From Amyloporia xantha (lineage: Eukaryota; Basidiomycota; Agaricomycetes; Polyporales; Adustoporiaceae): a stretch of DNA of 64,000 nucleotides. The stretch lies in assembly GCA_036971615.1 (NCBI GenBank), contig JAYKKR010000001.1, forward strand, positions 1,116,001 through 1,180,000, given 5' to 3'. Shown piece after piece: positions 26,873-37,144 of this stretch (positions within the stretch are counted from its first letter, which is position 1; each line of letters starts with the position of its first letter). Below the pieces are notes generated by a model that was given only the letters and a program-made list of their open reading frames with translations, did no database searches and was not told the DNA's origin. The translations under genes and the position numbers were made by a program.

Positions 26873-27683
26873 ATGACCAGTTACTGCCGGCTGTATGTCC
26901 TGCTATTCCTTTGTTTCTCTGTGAGCTGTGATTTTATATTCATATAGGTGTACGACTCAATACAAGGACCCTTCGGATTGCTTAGCTTTCGGCTAATGCC
27001 TTACTAGGGCACAAGTGGGAAGCGACAGACTTCTGCAAATGTGCGTACTTCGTTGTTCATTCGCGAACTCAAGTTCATGAAAATTAGGTATCTGTTTTGG
27101 CTCTAATTATACCATCCTGCATATGGAGATTCCTGATAATCCGAAACAACCTTGTCTATCCTGTACGAAGCAATGGTGTCTGAATCAAAATCTGCCCATA
27201 TGCGCCGGTGCAACCCTTGGTGATGCGAACCCAGACACAGCTACAGGGAAGGAAGGTGATGTTGAGGCAAGATGTTTTCGTAAGTATTGTGTGATGTTGC
27301 CCTGCAGTGCGAGTATTGACATGAATACACCATAAAATCGGTAGAGCGTGACTCCCCTAGAGATCAACTTGTGGTGACGCTTTTCCTCTTGACTGTGTTC
27401 GGCCTCTTGTTAGGTGCTGGTATCAAGGGCAGGATGGTCAAAGCAGGCCTTGATACCAGCATCCCATGGAGCGCAAGCAGGAGATGGTGGGAAGTAAGTT
27501 GCCACCTCGTCTCGATGGACCTTGATAATCTCAACGAGTACGCAGGCATGGATCCCACAAACTCAGCCGGAAGATATACGATTGGAACTCAGGGATCGAG
27601 TGCGCAGCTTTTGGCACAGGGACGAGCAAGAAGAGAGACGGGAAGAATACATTCCTGTTACATCTGACGTACCGCCCCTCTAA
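26873..27683 (+). CDS. Cys-rich single-pass membrane protein, basidiomycete-conserved
   Basis: No known function. Rebuilt from several exons. A likely hydrophobic leader from the ATG at 26873 (MTSYCRLYVLLFLCFS) is followed by 'HKWEATDFCKCICFGSNYTI', 'PCLSCTKQWCLNQNLPICAG', 'DANPDTATGKEGDVEARCFQ', RDSPRDQL, then one membrane helix 'VVTLFLLTVFGLLLGAGI' and a basic then acidic cytosolic tail ('LRDRVRSFWHRDEQEERREE', ending YIPVTSDVPPL). About ten Cys in the outer part suggest disulfides in the secretory pathway. Confident exon joins: 27283 region (GTAAGT intron giving RCFQRDS) and the WWE/AWIPQTQ join near 27.5 kb. The first exon and its donor are uncertain. Confidence 0.75.
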
Positions 27684-27956
27684 TATTGCGCGATGGGCTT
27701 CGATCGACTACATGTACACTTTAATGGCTTATTCATAATCACCGCACTTGGAAATGTACTTGCGTCACTTGATTTATGTTGAATTTCTACGGTGCTATGG
27801 AGCAAGGACTCGGACGTACATTGTGCATGGCGAGCCTGACCTTGACCCTAAATTAGGTATTGATCCAACTGACGCTGATGACAAGAACGCTCGTTCGCTC
27901 TTGCACTCACGCATTCATTCGGCACTCACATTCTTGCTTCCTTCAAACACTGGTTC

Positions 27957-28353
27957 ATGGGCTCGTTGTGCTCCAAGTCAAATACGCTTTCAGGAGGACA
28001 TGCAGTTCTCGGCTCAGCAGATGGAAGTAATGGAAACACCACCAGCCACAGTCGTCCGGACCCTCGCACCGCAGCTGCAGAAGCAGCTGAGCGGAGGCGT
28101 AAAGCGGTGTGCAACCTTGGGGTGTTCATCGCGTTGTTAACGTATCTGACAATTGCTCACAGGCGCAAAGCCGTGGCACGCAGGCCTCAAATCCTAACAG
28201 AGGTAAATTGGCTGCAGAATTGGAATCATCCAAGACAGCCCCCAGGCTGCCGGAGCCGAGGCAAGAAGACCAACTCGTGGTGAGCACACTCATGATTTTG
28301 TCGCAGGCTACCCCGATGTGCTGTGTTGACGAATGCTATTCAAGTGGGACTGA
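27957..28353 (+). CDS. Small acylated-type protein (MGxxxC N-terminus, LVWD C-terminus)
   Basis: Uncharacterised fungal family. The start MGSLCSKSN carries an N-myristoylation signal (Gly2) and Cys5 for palmitoylation, suggesting attachment to the cytosolic face of a membrane. The middle is an Ala/Glu/Arg-rich helix ('RTAAAEAAERRRKA') joined over a GTGTGC-donor intron to 'AQSRGTQASNPNRGKLAAEL'. The last intron (28280-28344) leads to a mini-exon coding only WD and stop, so the protein ends ...EDQLVWD. The alternative of reading through the donor gives a long tail without family resemblance and is less likely. About 95 residues. Confidence 0.72.
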
Positions 28354-29245
28354 TCTGCAAGGCTCATCATGGCTCTTCATCGCCGCAGGCGAATCTTCTT
28401 CCGGTCGACTGCGTTCACGACATCATAACCCCACACGTTGCGAGGCATGTCGTTTATCATCAGCCCAAATTCCATGGTATTTGCATGAGCTGCATAATTT
28501 GAAACATTTCGGCCTCGCTTACACTTAGTCTCGGCGCTGCAGCTTGGGCATTTACAATTGATATGTGCATTCAATTGGTCGACACTCTAAGCACGATGCA
28601 ACCAGTCCGCATGCGCCCGGAAACATGGGGCCTCATGCCTTGGGATACCATGTTTAGCCCCCTATCTTATCTCTATGTTTATTTGTGAGACACTTCGTGC
28701 CAGATTACAGGTTCTCATCAGCCACATGTTCGCAGTTGCGGTGTCATTGACGGCACTGACTAGGTGGATAGGGCTGGCCCGTCGCACGCCTCCCTGCTGC
28801 ACCCTACTCGGTCGACAGTTAGCTCGCCGTGGGGCCCAATGAGGCCGGAGGCACTACTACCATTATACTTGTATGGGATGCTCTGTCAGTGCTGTCTTAG
28901 GTTTTGAATTACAGATGGATTACTGTACGGATACCTACGGTGTGACCTGCGAGAGCGCGCCGATTAGAATCTGTTTGAACAAGATTTATTCGCATAGTTC
29001 CAACCGCTCGTTGGCCAACGAGCACATTGACTGTTGATACCACCGCGCAATGTTCTCCCAGATGAGAATACTGTAGATGGGAATCAACAAATCGAGGACG
29101 TGAGCTAGCGCTTTGCCAGTAATCAACCGTGGGGTTGTAACTGCGACGACGGCCTTGCAAGCTTCAAACTTCAAGGTTCCATATCTGACCAACTCTCGTA
29201 TTGATCATCCTCTACTGCCTGAACATTCATCTTGGATCCACATGA
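28354..29245. other. Intergenic region upstream of GPI2
   Basis: About 0.9 kb without a supported gene. The scattered short open frames lack domains or consistent splice signals. Confidence 0.4.
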
Positions 29246-30447
29246 ATGACAGAACAGACTTGGGAAGACGAATGGGAGCGAGTCTTGTGGAAGAAAAAAT
29301 CGCATCCGGATAATTATGTCCCTAAATCATTTCTGTCTTCTCTCAGCAGAAATCGTGAGCTGGCTTGCCTGTCGCTGGATCGGCCTCTATTGACAGCACC
29401 GCTCGATGTGCCCTAGCGAACTTCAAGCCTTATACGTATTGGTATCTTGTCGTAGCATCCTGTGCCATCAGTCAACATCTGGCCGTCATCTTTGCGTTTC
29501 TGACTGTTTTCGTCCGTCTCAATGAGCGACAACTGGACGCTCGTATATTGGTTTGGGCATCAATAGGCGGATTCATAGTAGGATATGCTCTATGGGAACT
29601 GCTAGAATATTGCAGTGGTGGTAACGCAGCTCTAATGACCAATCGTCAGTTTGAATAACCCTTTTCACTTTCAGACTGCTGTTAACCACTATACGCATTA
29701 GGAACCAAGACTGTAAAATCGTCAATCTTGGTCTTTTTGGCCTTGATGTCATTATCACCGGTTTTGAGAACATTGACGGCAGCAACGTCTTCAGACTCAA
29801 TCTGGGCATTATCAGCATGTTTATTCGTTCTGAACGCATTACTAGCCGATTACAGTGCTATCCGACTGGAATCGTATCACCGCGAGAGGTGAGCATTTAC
29901 CGCGGACCTCACCTATTGTTTGTAATCACCGACAACTCTTGCGGATTCCCACAGATTGACGTCGGTTTTATCAATGAACGCAGCCATATCGTCCGCCGTC
30001 GTGTTGGCTTCGCGACTACCCAATGACCTATCTGTCTTTGCGCTCATGCTGTTCTCAGTGCAAATATTTGCGCTGTTTCCCTTGCTACGCCGTCGTCTGC
30101 AGGTGATTTTCAGCTTATTTTTCGAGAACTTTCGTTATGCTGAGTGCTGCCTAAGAGTGGTCCCACAGTCATTCACGTCCTCGTGACCTTGGCCCTCTGC
30201 GGATCGTCGATGATATTCGCTGCGTCGTTATCAAAGCCCGCTACCTATCTGATCTTGAGCGTGTTTATATTCGTGACGTTGGTCGCTCCCGGGGTCCTGG
30301 TCTGGGCTCAGAGGTACAAGAAGTATGTTAATTATCATTTCTTTGAGCTCTCGTCACGAATTAACTCGCCTTCCCATCAGTGAGATCAGAGGCACATGGG
30401 ACCCGGCTGTTCCGAAGGTGTCCACAGCGAATAGGTCATCCATATGA
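29246..30447 (+). CDS. GPI2: GPI-GlcNAc transferase subunit PIG-C/Gpi2
   Basis: ER membrane subunit of the complex that starts GPI-anchor synthesis by adding GlcNAc to phosphatidylinositol. Start 'MTEQTWEDEWERVLWKKKSH' followed by PDNYVPKSFL. After a GTGAGC intron comes 'NFKPYTYWYLVVASCAISQH', then several hydrophobic helices: 'LAVIFAFLTVFVRL', 'LVFLALMSLSPVLRTLTAAT' with SSDSIWALSA, 'MNAAISSAVVLASRLPNDLS' with VFALMLFSVQIFALFPLL, and 'HVLVTLALCGSSMIFAASLS'. The family end 'APGVLVWAQRYKNEIRGTWD' with PAVPKV is formed across the last intron. Length of about 300 residues fits PIG-C. Intron phases agree throughout. Confidence 0.93.
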
Positions 30448-31554
30448 GCCGGCGGACACGAAGGCATGCCTCGGCGTCACATCCACATTACATTAAGGCA
30501 AGCCTTGTCATTTCTTTTCTCGATGGAGATTGGGCGGCGGTAGAAAAATGAAAAAATCGCATATATATCATGTCTGCGCCATTCTCATTAGCGTGGTGGC
30601 GGGAGAAGCCTCCCCACTGCCCATTCAGCAGTCGCTGATGCATCAGATGTCCCTCTGGCAAGGAGGCGTATCCATTGTCCGCTCGGTATTCGCTGACTGC
30701 CATTGATATGTCACGTAGTCCGCGAAATTCATTATTCACATCTCGAAGATCAACGTGAAAAGCGAAAAATGTATGTCGATTCCTTTTCATTCGACGGCCA
30801 CGTTGATCTTCAGCGCTCCTCCCCGCCCGATTGATGACTGTATGTCGGTGAGAAATCAAACGGTTATGTCTCGCCGTGCAGCATATGATGGACCATTCAT
30901 GATGGCCGAAATCTCACGCTCATTAAATTGGAGCTGGTTTAATTGGAAATGCATATCGCGCTACTAATGATCCATGGTCCAATGAACAAAAACAAATGCA
31001 GTCGTCTAATGATTGGGATCCACGTTCAACAGAATCTTGAACTATGTACGTTACCACCGGCAGTATTTTCGCATCGAGTACGTGTGACACCGACTTCCGC
31101 TTTCATGTTTGATGAAAAATTCACATACACTGGCATCCCACGCGCCGATTAAACTTCGAAGGGCGGTGACTAGGTTTCACATATCTCCCTCCGCATGTCC
31201 ATCGTTCATGGGAATCCGTCGAGGCTACGTGTTCCTATTGCTCGATGGGATCTTTCATCTACGACGCATCTAGGTCCTTCCATGCGCTGGGAGTTGCCGT
31301 TAGTGTCGGAGATCCCCAAACAAACCTGGAACTCGCAGCCTCCGATACCCTGGTGCTGAGTAGGCGCGAAGTCTGACAGAGACATACAAGCTTGCGGTAT
31401 ATTACAGCCTAATGGTATCCTACATGAAGTATAAATGAAACACGACAGCTAATAAGTAACACTGCGGCACATGGGTAGTCTAGGGTAGCATGGTCGATAA
31501 AACTAGAGAGCGTATGTTGTTAGTACACATTGTAGCGAGATCTAGGGTGTAAAT
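30448..31554. other. Intergenic 1.1 kb
   Basis: Between the 3' ends of GPI2 (+) and the bZIP gene (-). A 123-codon minus-strand frame at 30488-30859 lacks an ATG at its head and any known motif. No RNA gene or repeat recognised. Confidence 0.4.
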
Positions 31555-33092
31555 TCAAGTCTGCAAATCGTCGTCATCAACAAGTAATCGAGGCCGTTTC
31601 GAGGCTGTGCCAACACCGAGACCCATACCAATTCCTCTGGCTTCTAGAGCCTCCACCGCTGCCTTCGCAGCACCCTCGGACGTTCGTCTACTTCGGGCCC
31701 TCGTTCGGCGTAGAGCACCGAAAGCCTGCGCTTTAATGACCGCCAGTGTGCCGCAAATTGCAGCTGGAGCTGGAGAAGGTGATCGAGAGGCACGGGTCGA
31801 AGGAGCGTCGCTACGCTGACGAGACCGGGAAGAGTAGGTATACGAGGCGGCTTCGCTATCGTCGCTATCGCGCCCACCAGAATTGTTGTCCATACGAGAA
31901 TAGGAGGATAGAGCCTGAGCAATAGGACGGTCAGTCAAAATATTCGGGCGATTGCCCATACGGTAACGGGCAGCATCGCGACTGGAAGCCGCCACAGAGA
32001 TATCAGCAGTTCCTCCATGTAACGTGAGCTGGGGAGTGGGTTGTGGCCGACGATAGCCAAAATCCGGGCGCTCCTGAATTACAGAAGTGTCTGGGAAGGT
32101 GAATGGAAATGGGGACGGGGCGAGAGAAGTCGATGAAGTCGAGGTGGGGGTGGATACAGCAGGCGAGATGGATCGACTGGCGGGATACATGTAATTGGAT
32201 GAGTTGAGGGATGTGAGGTTCATTTTCTGTTCGTCAATCGCATATTGAGACGGATAAGACAAATCCGACGCCGTCAGAGTCGGCGACTCGATGTAGTTTG
32301 GTGAGTGCGATGAGCTGCCGCTATCGAGAACTTCACTGGAAGACGGACAGCTTTGTTCGTCTGTCACCCAGGACCCATCATGATTGGAGTTATCCATAGT
32401 ATACGCGTATTGATCGTATCTGGCCAGCCTATGCGATTCCATCTGCTGAGACCGGCCATCGCTGGACGAACCGGGGTCGACGCTGCCCGCATATGCCATT
32501 GCTGGAGAGCGTTGTGCATAATCGTGGCCGTTTCCAGAATGATGGAAGGCGCCGGCGAGTGATATTGACGGATCGGTAGCCGTCGATGGATAGCGCATGC
32601 TGTTATCGGTATAGTGGCCGATGGGTGCGGAAGTCATGGCGGCTTGGGCGACGGTCGTTGCTGGGTGAACCGAGTAGGGAGGAGCAGGAGGATAGTCATC
32701 CGATGGCGAGCTGAGGTTTGGCATTCCGCGACCCTGATATGCTCTCTTCAGAGCTCGGTCTCGTTGCTTGACTGCCTGCCTCAAGCGAGAATTCTCCTGA
32801 TGCAACTCGACGTTCTCATTCTTGGTCTGGCGATAGGTGTCCTGGAGTTGGATGACGACCGATTCGAGGTTGGTGACTAAAAGTCAACAAAGACCTGTGA
32901 ATATCGTTCCTGTCTCGAAAGAACCGAGTCTGTCGAACCTGTCTCCTCGAGCGTGGCAATGTAGTTCGCGCGGCGTGCTCGAAAGGCGGCTTGGGCATCG
33001 GCATTCTTCTTTTTCCTGAGGGCGGCCTCCGACACACGGCTAGAGTTGTCGTCGGAGCTCGCCTTCGAGTGAGGAGAAGGGCTCGGGGGCAT
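31555..33092 (-). CDS. bZIP transcription factor (AP-1/Pap1-like basic region)
   Basis: Nuclear DNA-binding regulator. Start MPPSPSPHSKASSDDNSS (33092). The basic region 'NADAQAAFRARRANYIATLE' has the N-x2-AQ-x2-FR pattern of fungal AP-1-like factors. It is joined by an intron of about 70 nt to the leucine-zipper heptads 'VTNLESVVIQLQDTYRQTKN' and 'ENVELHQENSRLRQAVKQRD'. The large C-terminal part (about 400 residues) is Ser/Tyr/Pro-rich and low in complexity, as in an activation domain, with a second basic patch near the end ('GALRRTRARSRRTS') that may act in nuclear import. No C-terminal Cys-rich redox domain of Yap1 type is visible. Target genes unknown. Confidence 0.9.
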
Positions 33093-33641
33093 CAGAGAGA
33101 GTAATGCTTGACCAAGAATTGGCTCAGAGCGGGATATAAAAGTGGCATGGAAAAAGGAACTCGAATGAAGGGCACGAGGAGAGGGTCCTGGCCGAGTGTT
33201 CCCCCGTAACACGGTATAGAAATTCTGTCTATCTTTTGTGGCCGGTCACGCCCACGGCGACAAACCAATTCCTATTAGTCGATGTTCATCCAGCTGGTTC
33301 CCATCAGCGAGCCTAAACCACATTTCTCTCCCCCAGGTCCGACCATCCGACGCTCAAAACTGAAGTTGTGGTCCAGGCAAGCGGGAGGAGTACAGCGTGT
33401 GACCCACACGCGTCTACCTCTGCTTTTATGTATTTTTCCCGCCGTAATCGCCGCCGCACGTGTGTTATTGCCATGTCCCCGCAGAATAATCTGAATTTCT
33501 CATCCACAGGCCAAGTCCCTCTGGATTTTTACTTTGCCTCTCTCTATCGTACACGTTCAGGCGTCGTGGTCTGCCACGGGGTCCAGATTCCTGAGGGGGC
33601 ACTGACGGTTCATGCTGCCCTGCTAGCCGCATAAGCGGCCA
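33093..33641. other. Intergenic between bZIP start and APC4 end
   Basis: Both neighbours are on the minus strand, so this 0.55 kb contains the bZIP promoter and the APC4 3' flank. No gene recognised. Confidence 0.4.
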
Positions 33642-36600
33642 TCATGCCTCCGCTGTGGACATCTCCTCCATCTCCTCCTCCTCTCCTTCTATATCCAGTA
33701 TCTCCAGCGCGACTCCTGGATCGTCTAGAACACAAGCAACCCGGCGGCCAATTCTGCCGTTGACCGCCAGGAACGCCGTACCTTCTTTGCAGCCAGTCAA
33801 GTTGCGGGATTGGACGATTGGCGTAGGAACTGAAGTAAGCTAAATAGGAAAGTCCAAGTCCGCCGTTAAAAAAGAATCCTCGCTTAGAGGACAAGCATCG
33901 CACATACCCGCCCATCTTTCAACCGTCGCAGCACCTCCAACATCAAGCCTTCCCTGGCAAAGTCATTTACGTACGTTTGTAATTCGACGTCCTCATACAT
34001 CAAATCGGAATAGCCGACAGTTGCGATAGAAGCTGGTCCTTGTTCATGATGCTGAGCACCGCATTTCACGAATGTTGCACTATTTGCACGTACCGTGGCC
34101 GTCTTTTACCCGATACACCAGCAATAAAATGCTCTCGTCGAAAAAGTCGGCATCAAGTAGATCAAAAGGTACCCCGTTTTCGTTTGCCTCGTTCCCCGCA
34201 ACACAGCATTCCAAAACGGCGATGCTGACGTGAAGTGGCGATTCTACGTCTTGTCGTCCATATCGCATGCGTGCGATGCATACTACATATTTTGAATTCA
34301 TGATTGCAATTGTAAGAACGACGTGTAATACTCACGGTAGGATGGATTTTCATCATGGGGCGTCTGCATGGCGAGATATTGCACGAATGTGTTGGCCTGC
34401 CTACGTCGCTTAATTCCATCATTATGCACGTTATTCGACTCTAACCTGACTGTCATCCATCACGGTCCGCTCCCGCATGAGTGGTAAGGGCTTTGATTCC
34501 ACTGCATGCAGCAAGGTCGTGTCTTGTACCTGTGCGGGTGTTGGACCGGACACCACAACGGCTGAGCGTGCTGTGGCGCCAGCCGCTTCGACGAATATCC
34601 GCTGACAGCGTATGGCTAGCTCCTGGATCAACGAATCCAAATTCCGATCTAAATGGGAGAGATCTTTGTGCTGAATGTTCTGTGTGAAAGTGAGTGGTGC
34701 GTTCAGTATCCACATTGTTAGCTACCGGATGAACCTACGGATTGCCAAGCGGTCTGCTGCTGGTCTCTGACTGCACCGCGCGCTCGTTGCATGACAGCCC
34801 TTAGATCATGTTGATTCCCCGGCACACCGAGGTCATGAGTCGGAAATTGGGGAACCGGCCCAAGAAACCACTTATCGATCGGACTAACAACAAGGCCCGA
34901 CATCAAATAGTCGTTCACCTCCAGGATATCATGCTTTGGGGGTGGTAGGCTAGGTGCATCAGGGGACGTGTTTGCGCGGGCCGTTTCTGCACCTGAACGT
35001 CATGTACGGAAAATTGGACATTTGGACCTGACTCACCATACTTGAGCCATATCATGAACTCCTTGAAACGAACGAGCTCCCTTCGGGTCATTGCAGCCAG
35101 CCAGGCAGCGACCACGACTGCACGACTGGCTAGGTCCAGACAGGCATCAATTTGAGCAGTGTCTATTGCGCATGTTTCGTATTGAGACCTTAACACTTGC
35201 ATTAGTTAATGGAATGCGATATGGGAGAACACTCACAACTGCGACCACCCTTTGACCTCTTCCAGGAGCACAACAACGCGCTGGCAAGCAGGAGCAAGCT
35301 TTTTTTCTGAACAATCACGTAGCTTAGTCACAGCCTCGATTATTGTGGATTCCCACTTTTGAAGGCCCTGTAAACACCCGGCTGAGACCCGATCGCTATG
35401 TCCAGTGAACACGAACGAACCCTTTCACTCATCTGTTCCCCACTACCCAGGTAGTCAGCGAGAGCATCTGATATCCGACCTGTGGCGAGGAGAGATACCA
35501 GGTCAAGCATGGCGTTTGGCTCCTCCTCTGCGATGAAGCACGTCAACACGTCCACGCGAACTCAGTGACTGGGTAGACTGAGGATGACTAAACGGACTAA
35601 CGGCCAAATTCCTCTTTTTGTCTTGCTTCCAGAGCCCGTACCCATTTAGGACCGAGTTCGCGAGCGCCATTCTCAGTATCGGAACCAAACCAAGCAGCGC
35701 GCATATCCTTGACCACGCGCATAGCGTACCAAATAAGCTCACGCACTGATGAAGAAGTTCTAGCCACATCGCGCACAATGCGCCGTTTCAGCTCCGGTAG
35801 ATGGATCATGCAAGGTCGAAGACTGGCCAGAGTTGGCATCCCATCCTTCATGAACCGTAAATGTGCAAAAATCATTTCGCTCTCTTTGTGAAGGGAGGTG
35901 ATCGACAGGTTGAGACCTATTCGGACGGAACCAAGAGGATAGCTGCCGTCTAGAAAGCAGTGGAGGAATCCTGCGTCATCGGACACAAGGAGAATGCTAT
36001 CAACATTCGCGTCGTCAACTTCATCGAGGTCTTCTCCTGGCCGAGGTTGATCACCTCCGAGCTTAGACGGCTGTATTGACGCTGCGAACGCATCGGTCGG
36101 TAGAGTAGGCCAGGAAGAAATGACTGGCGGTAATGTTGATGTAGCCGTACGAGGGTGGGGACCTTGAAATGCAAAGAGGTCGGTGGCACTGCACGATCAC
36201 TTAGCGGTTCATTAGATAGGCTTGCGAAAGTAAGCCTCACGTAAGTGGCTGAGAATCATCCTGCAAAGGATCTAGAAGGGGTTGGCCTTTAAGTATTGAG
36301 TGTGCAGAGCCTGTCTTGATGCTTAAATCTCAACTTTACCGCAAACAAAGAACTATCCGTGACACTTACCACATCGTTACCACGTTTGAATATATCGGGA
36401 ATTCTATTTCTGCCGTCCTGCTTTTTCTTCTTCATCCACCAGACGCCTGTCAGACGTGTGGTATGCATTGCGCCAACAGGAGGTACGGTGGAAATCGCTA
36501 GGAGGCGTTCTTGATGACCGTCCTGGATGGAATGAAGTGTTACTCTTGGAGGGTCATGTGAGACAGCGATGGTCTGTCCTATCCAAACACTTGTCAGCAG

Positions 36601-36872
36601 GATAAACGGACAGCAGAAGCTAACGACCCTTGCCTACCATCAGGGCTCCAGCTGATGTCGATGACATCGTCCCCACTGGAGGTTAAATCTGAATCGAATC
36701 CTACTTCCCATTTCTTGGACCCTTGCATCTTCCATAGACTCAGCCTGTCCTTGCCACCTAGGCGAGTGACAATAACCAACAAATCTTTATCCGGACACCA
36801 TGAAGACAGTAATAGTCGAGCAGGGACGGGCAATTGGATGAAGGCCAAAGAGAGAAATGCGGACCCTTCCAT
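33642..36872 (-). CDS. APC4: Anaphase-promoting complex subunit 4
   Basis: Scaffold subunit of the APC/C ubiquitin ligase that drives mitotic exit. Start MEGSAFLSLAFIQLPVPARL (36872). The N-terminal WD40 part shows 'LLLSSWCPDKDLLVIVTRLG', 'GKDRLSLWKMQGSKKWEVGF' and 'DVIDISWSPDGR'. The central APC4 long domain includes 'GRISDALADYLGSGEQMSER' joined to GLQKWESTI, and helices such as 'ALEARQKEEFGR' and 'ELVRFKEFMIWLKYGE'. The C-terminal exon encodes 'TAFLAVNGRIGRRVACVLDD' and an acidic end 'ILDIEGEEEEMEEMSTAEA'. The last join needs a GTGCGA donor after 'LKDGRV', which bypasses a stop at 33884. At least ten exons; length of about 850 residues fits the family. Confidence 0.9.
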
Positions 36873-37144
36873 TGTTCCTAAAGTTGCCACTACGCGATGG
36901 ACAGAGCGACTTATGTTGCGTCGATAGGCACACGGCAGCAGAAACAGGAAGTGAAGGAAGGGGTCGGTAGATGTAATTGAGTGGTATCAGAAGCTCTTGC
37001 AGCCGTCTCAAAGCCGTTCAAGTGAAAGATGTACTGACGGGACGCGGGCCAGACGCGCGAAGTCGCGTCCCGTCACACTGGCGTCACGTGCAAGCGCCCG
37101 TCACAAGCACATGCGGCCACTTACAATGTACAAGCTCTTGGAAT

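Noticed and set aside
28109..28528. Long read-through C-terminus of the small acylated protein
   Set aside because: The 65 nt intron to a WD-stop exon gives a family-like ending, whereas the read-through tail has no resemblance to anything known to me.
30488..30859. 123-codon minus-strand open frame
   Set aside because: It begins with TTG rather than ATG, matches no family I know, and lies between two gene 3' ends.
33884..34069. Apparent end of APC4 at 33884
   Set aside because: A GTGCGA donor just before this stop joins in phase to an exon with the conserved VNGRxGRRVACVLD end, so the stop is intronic.
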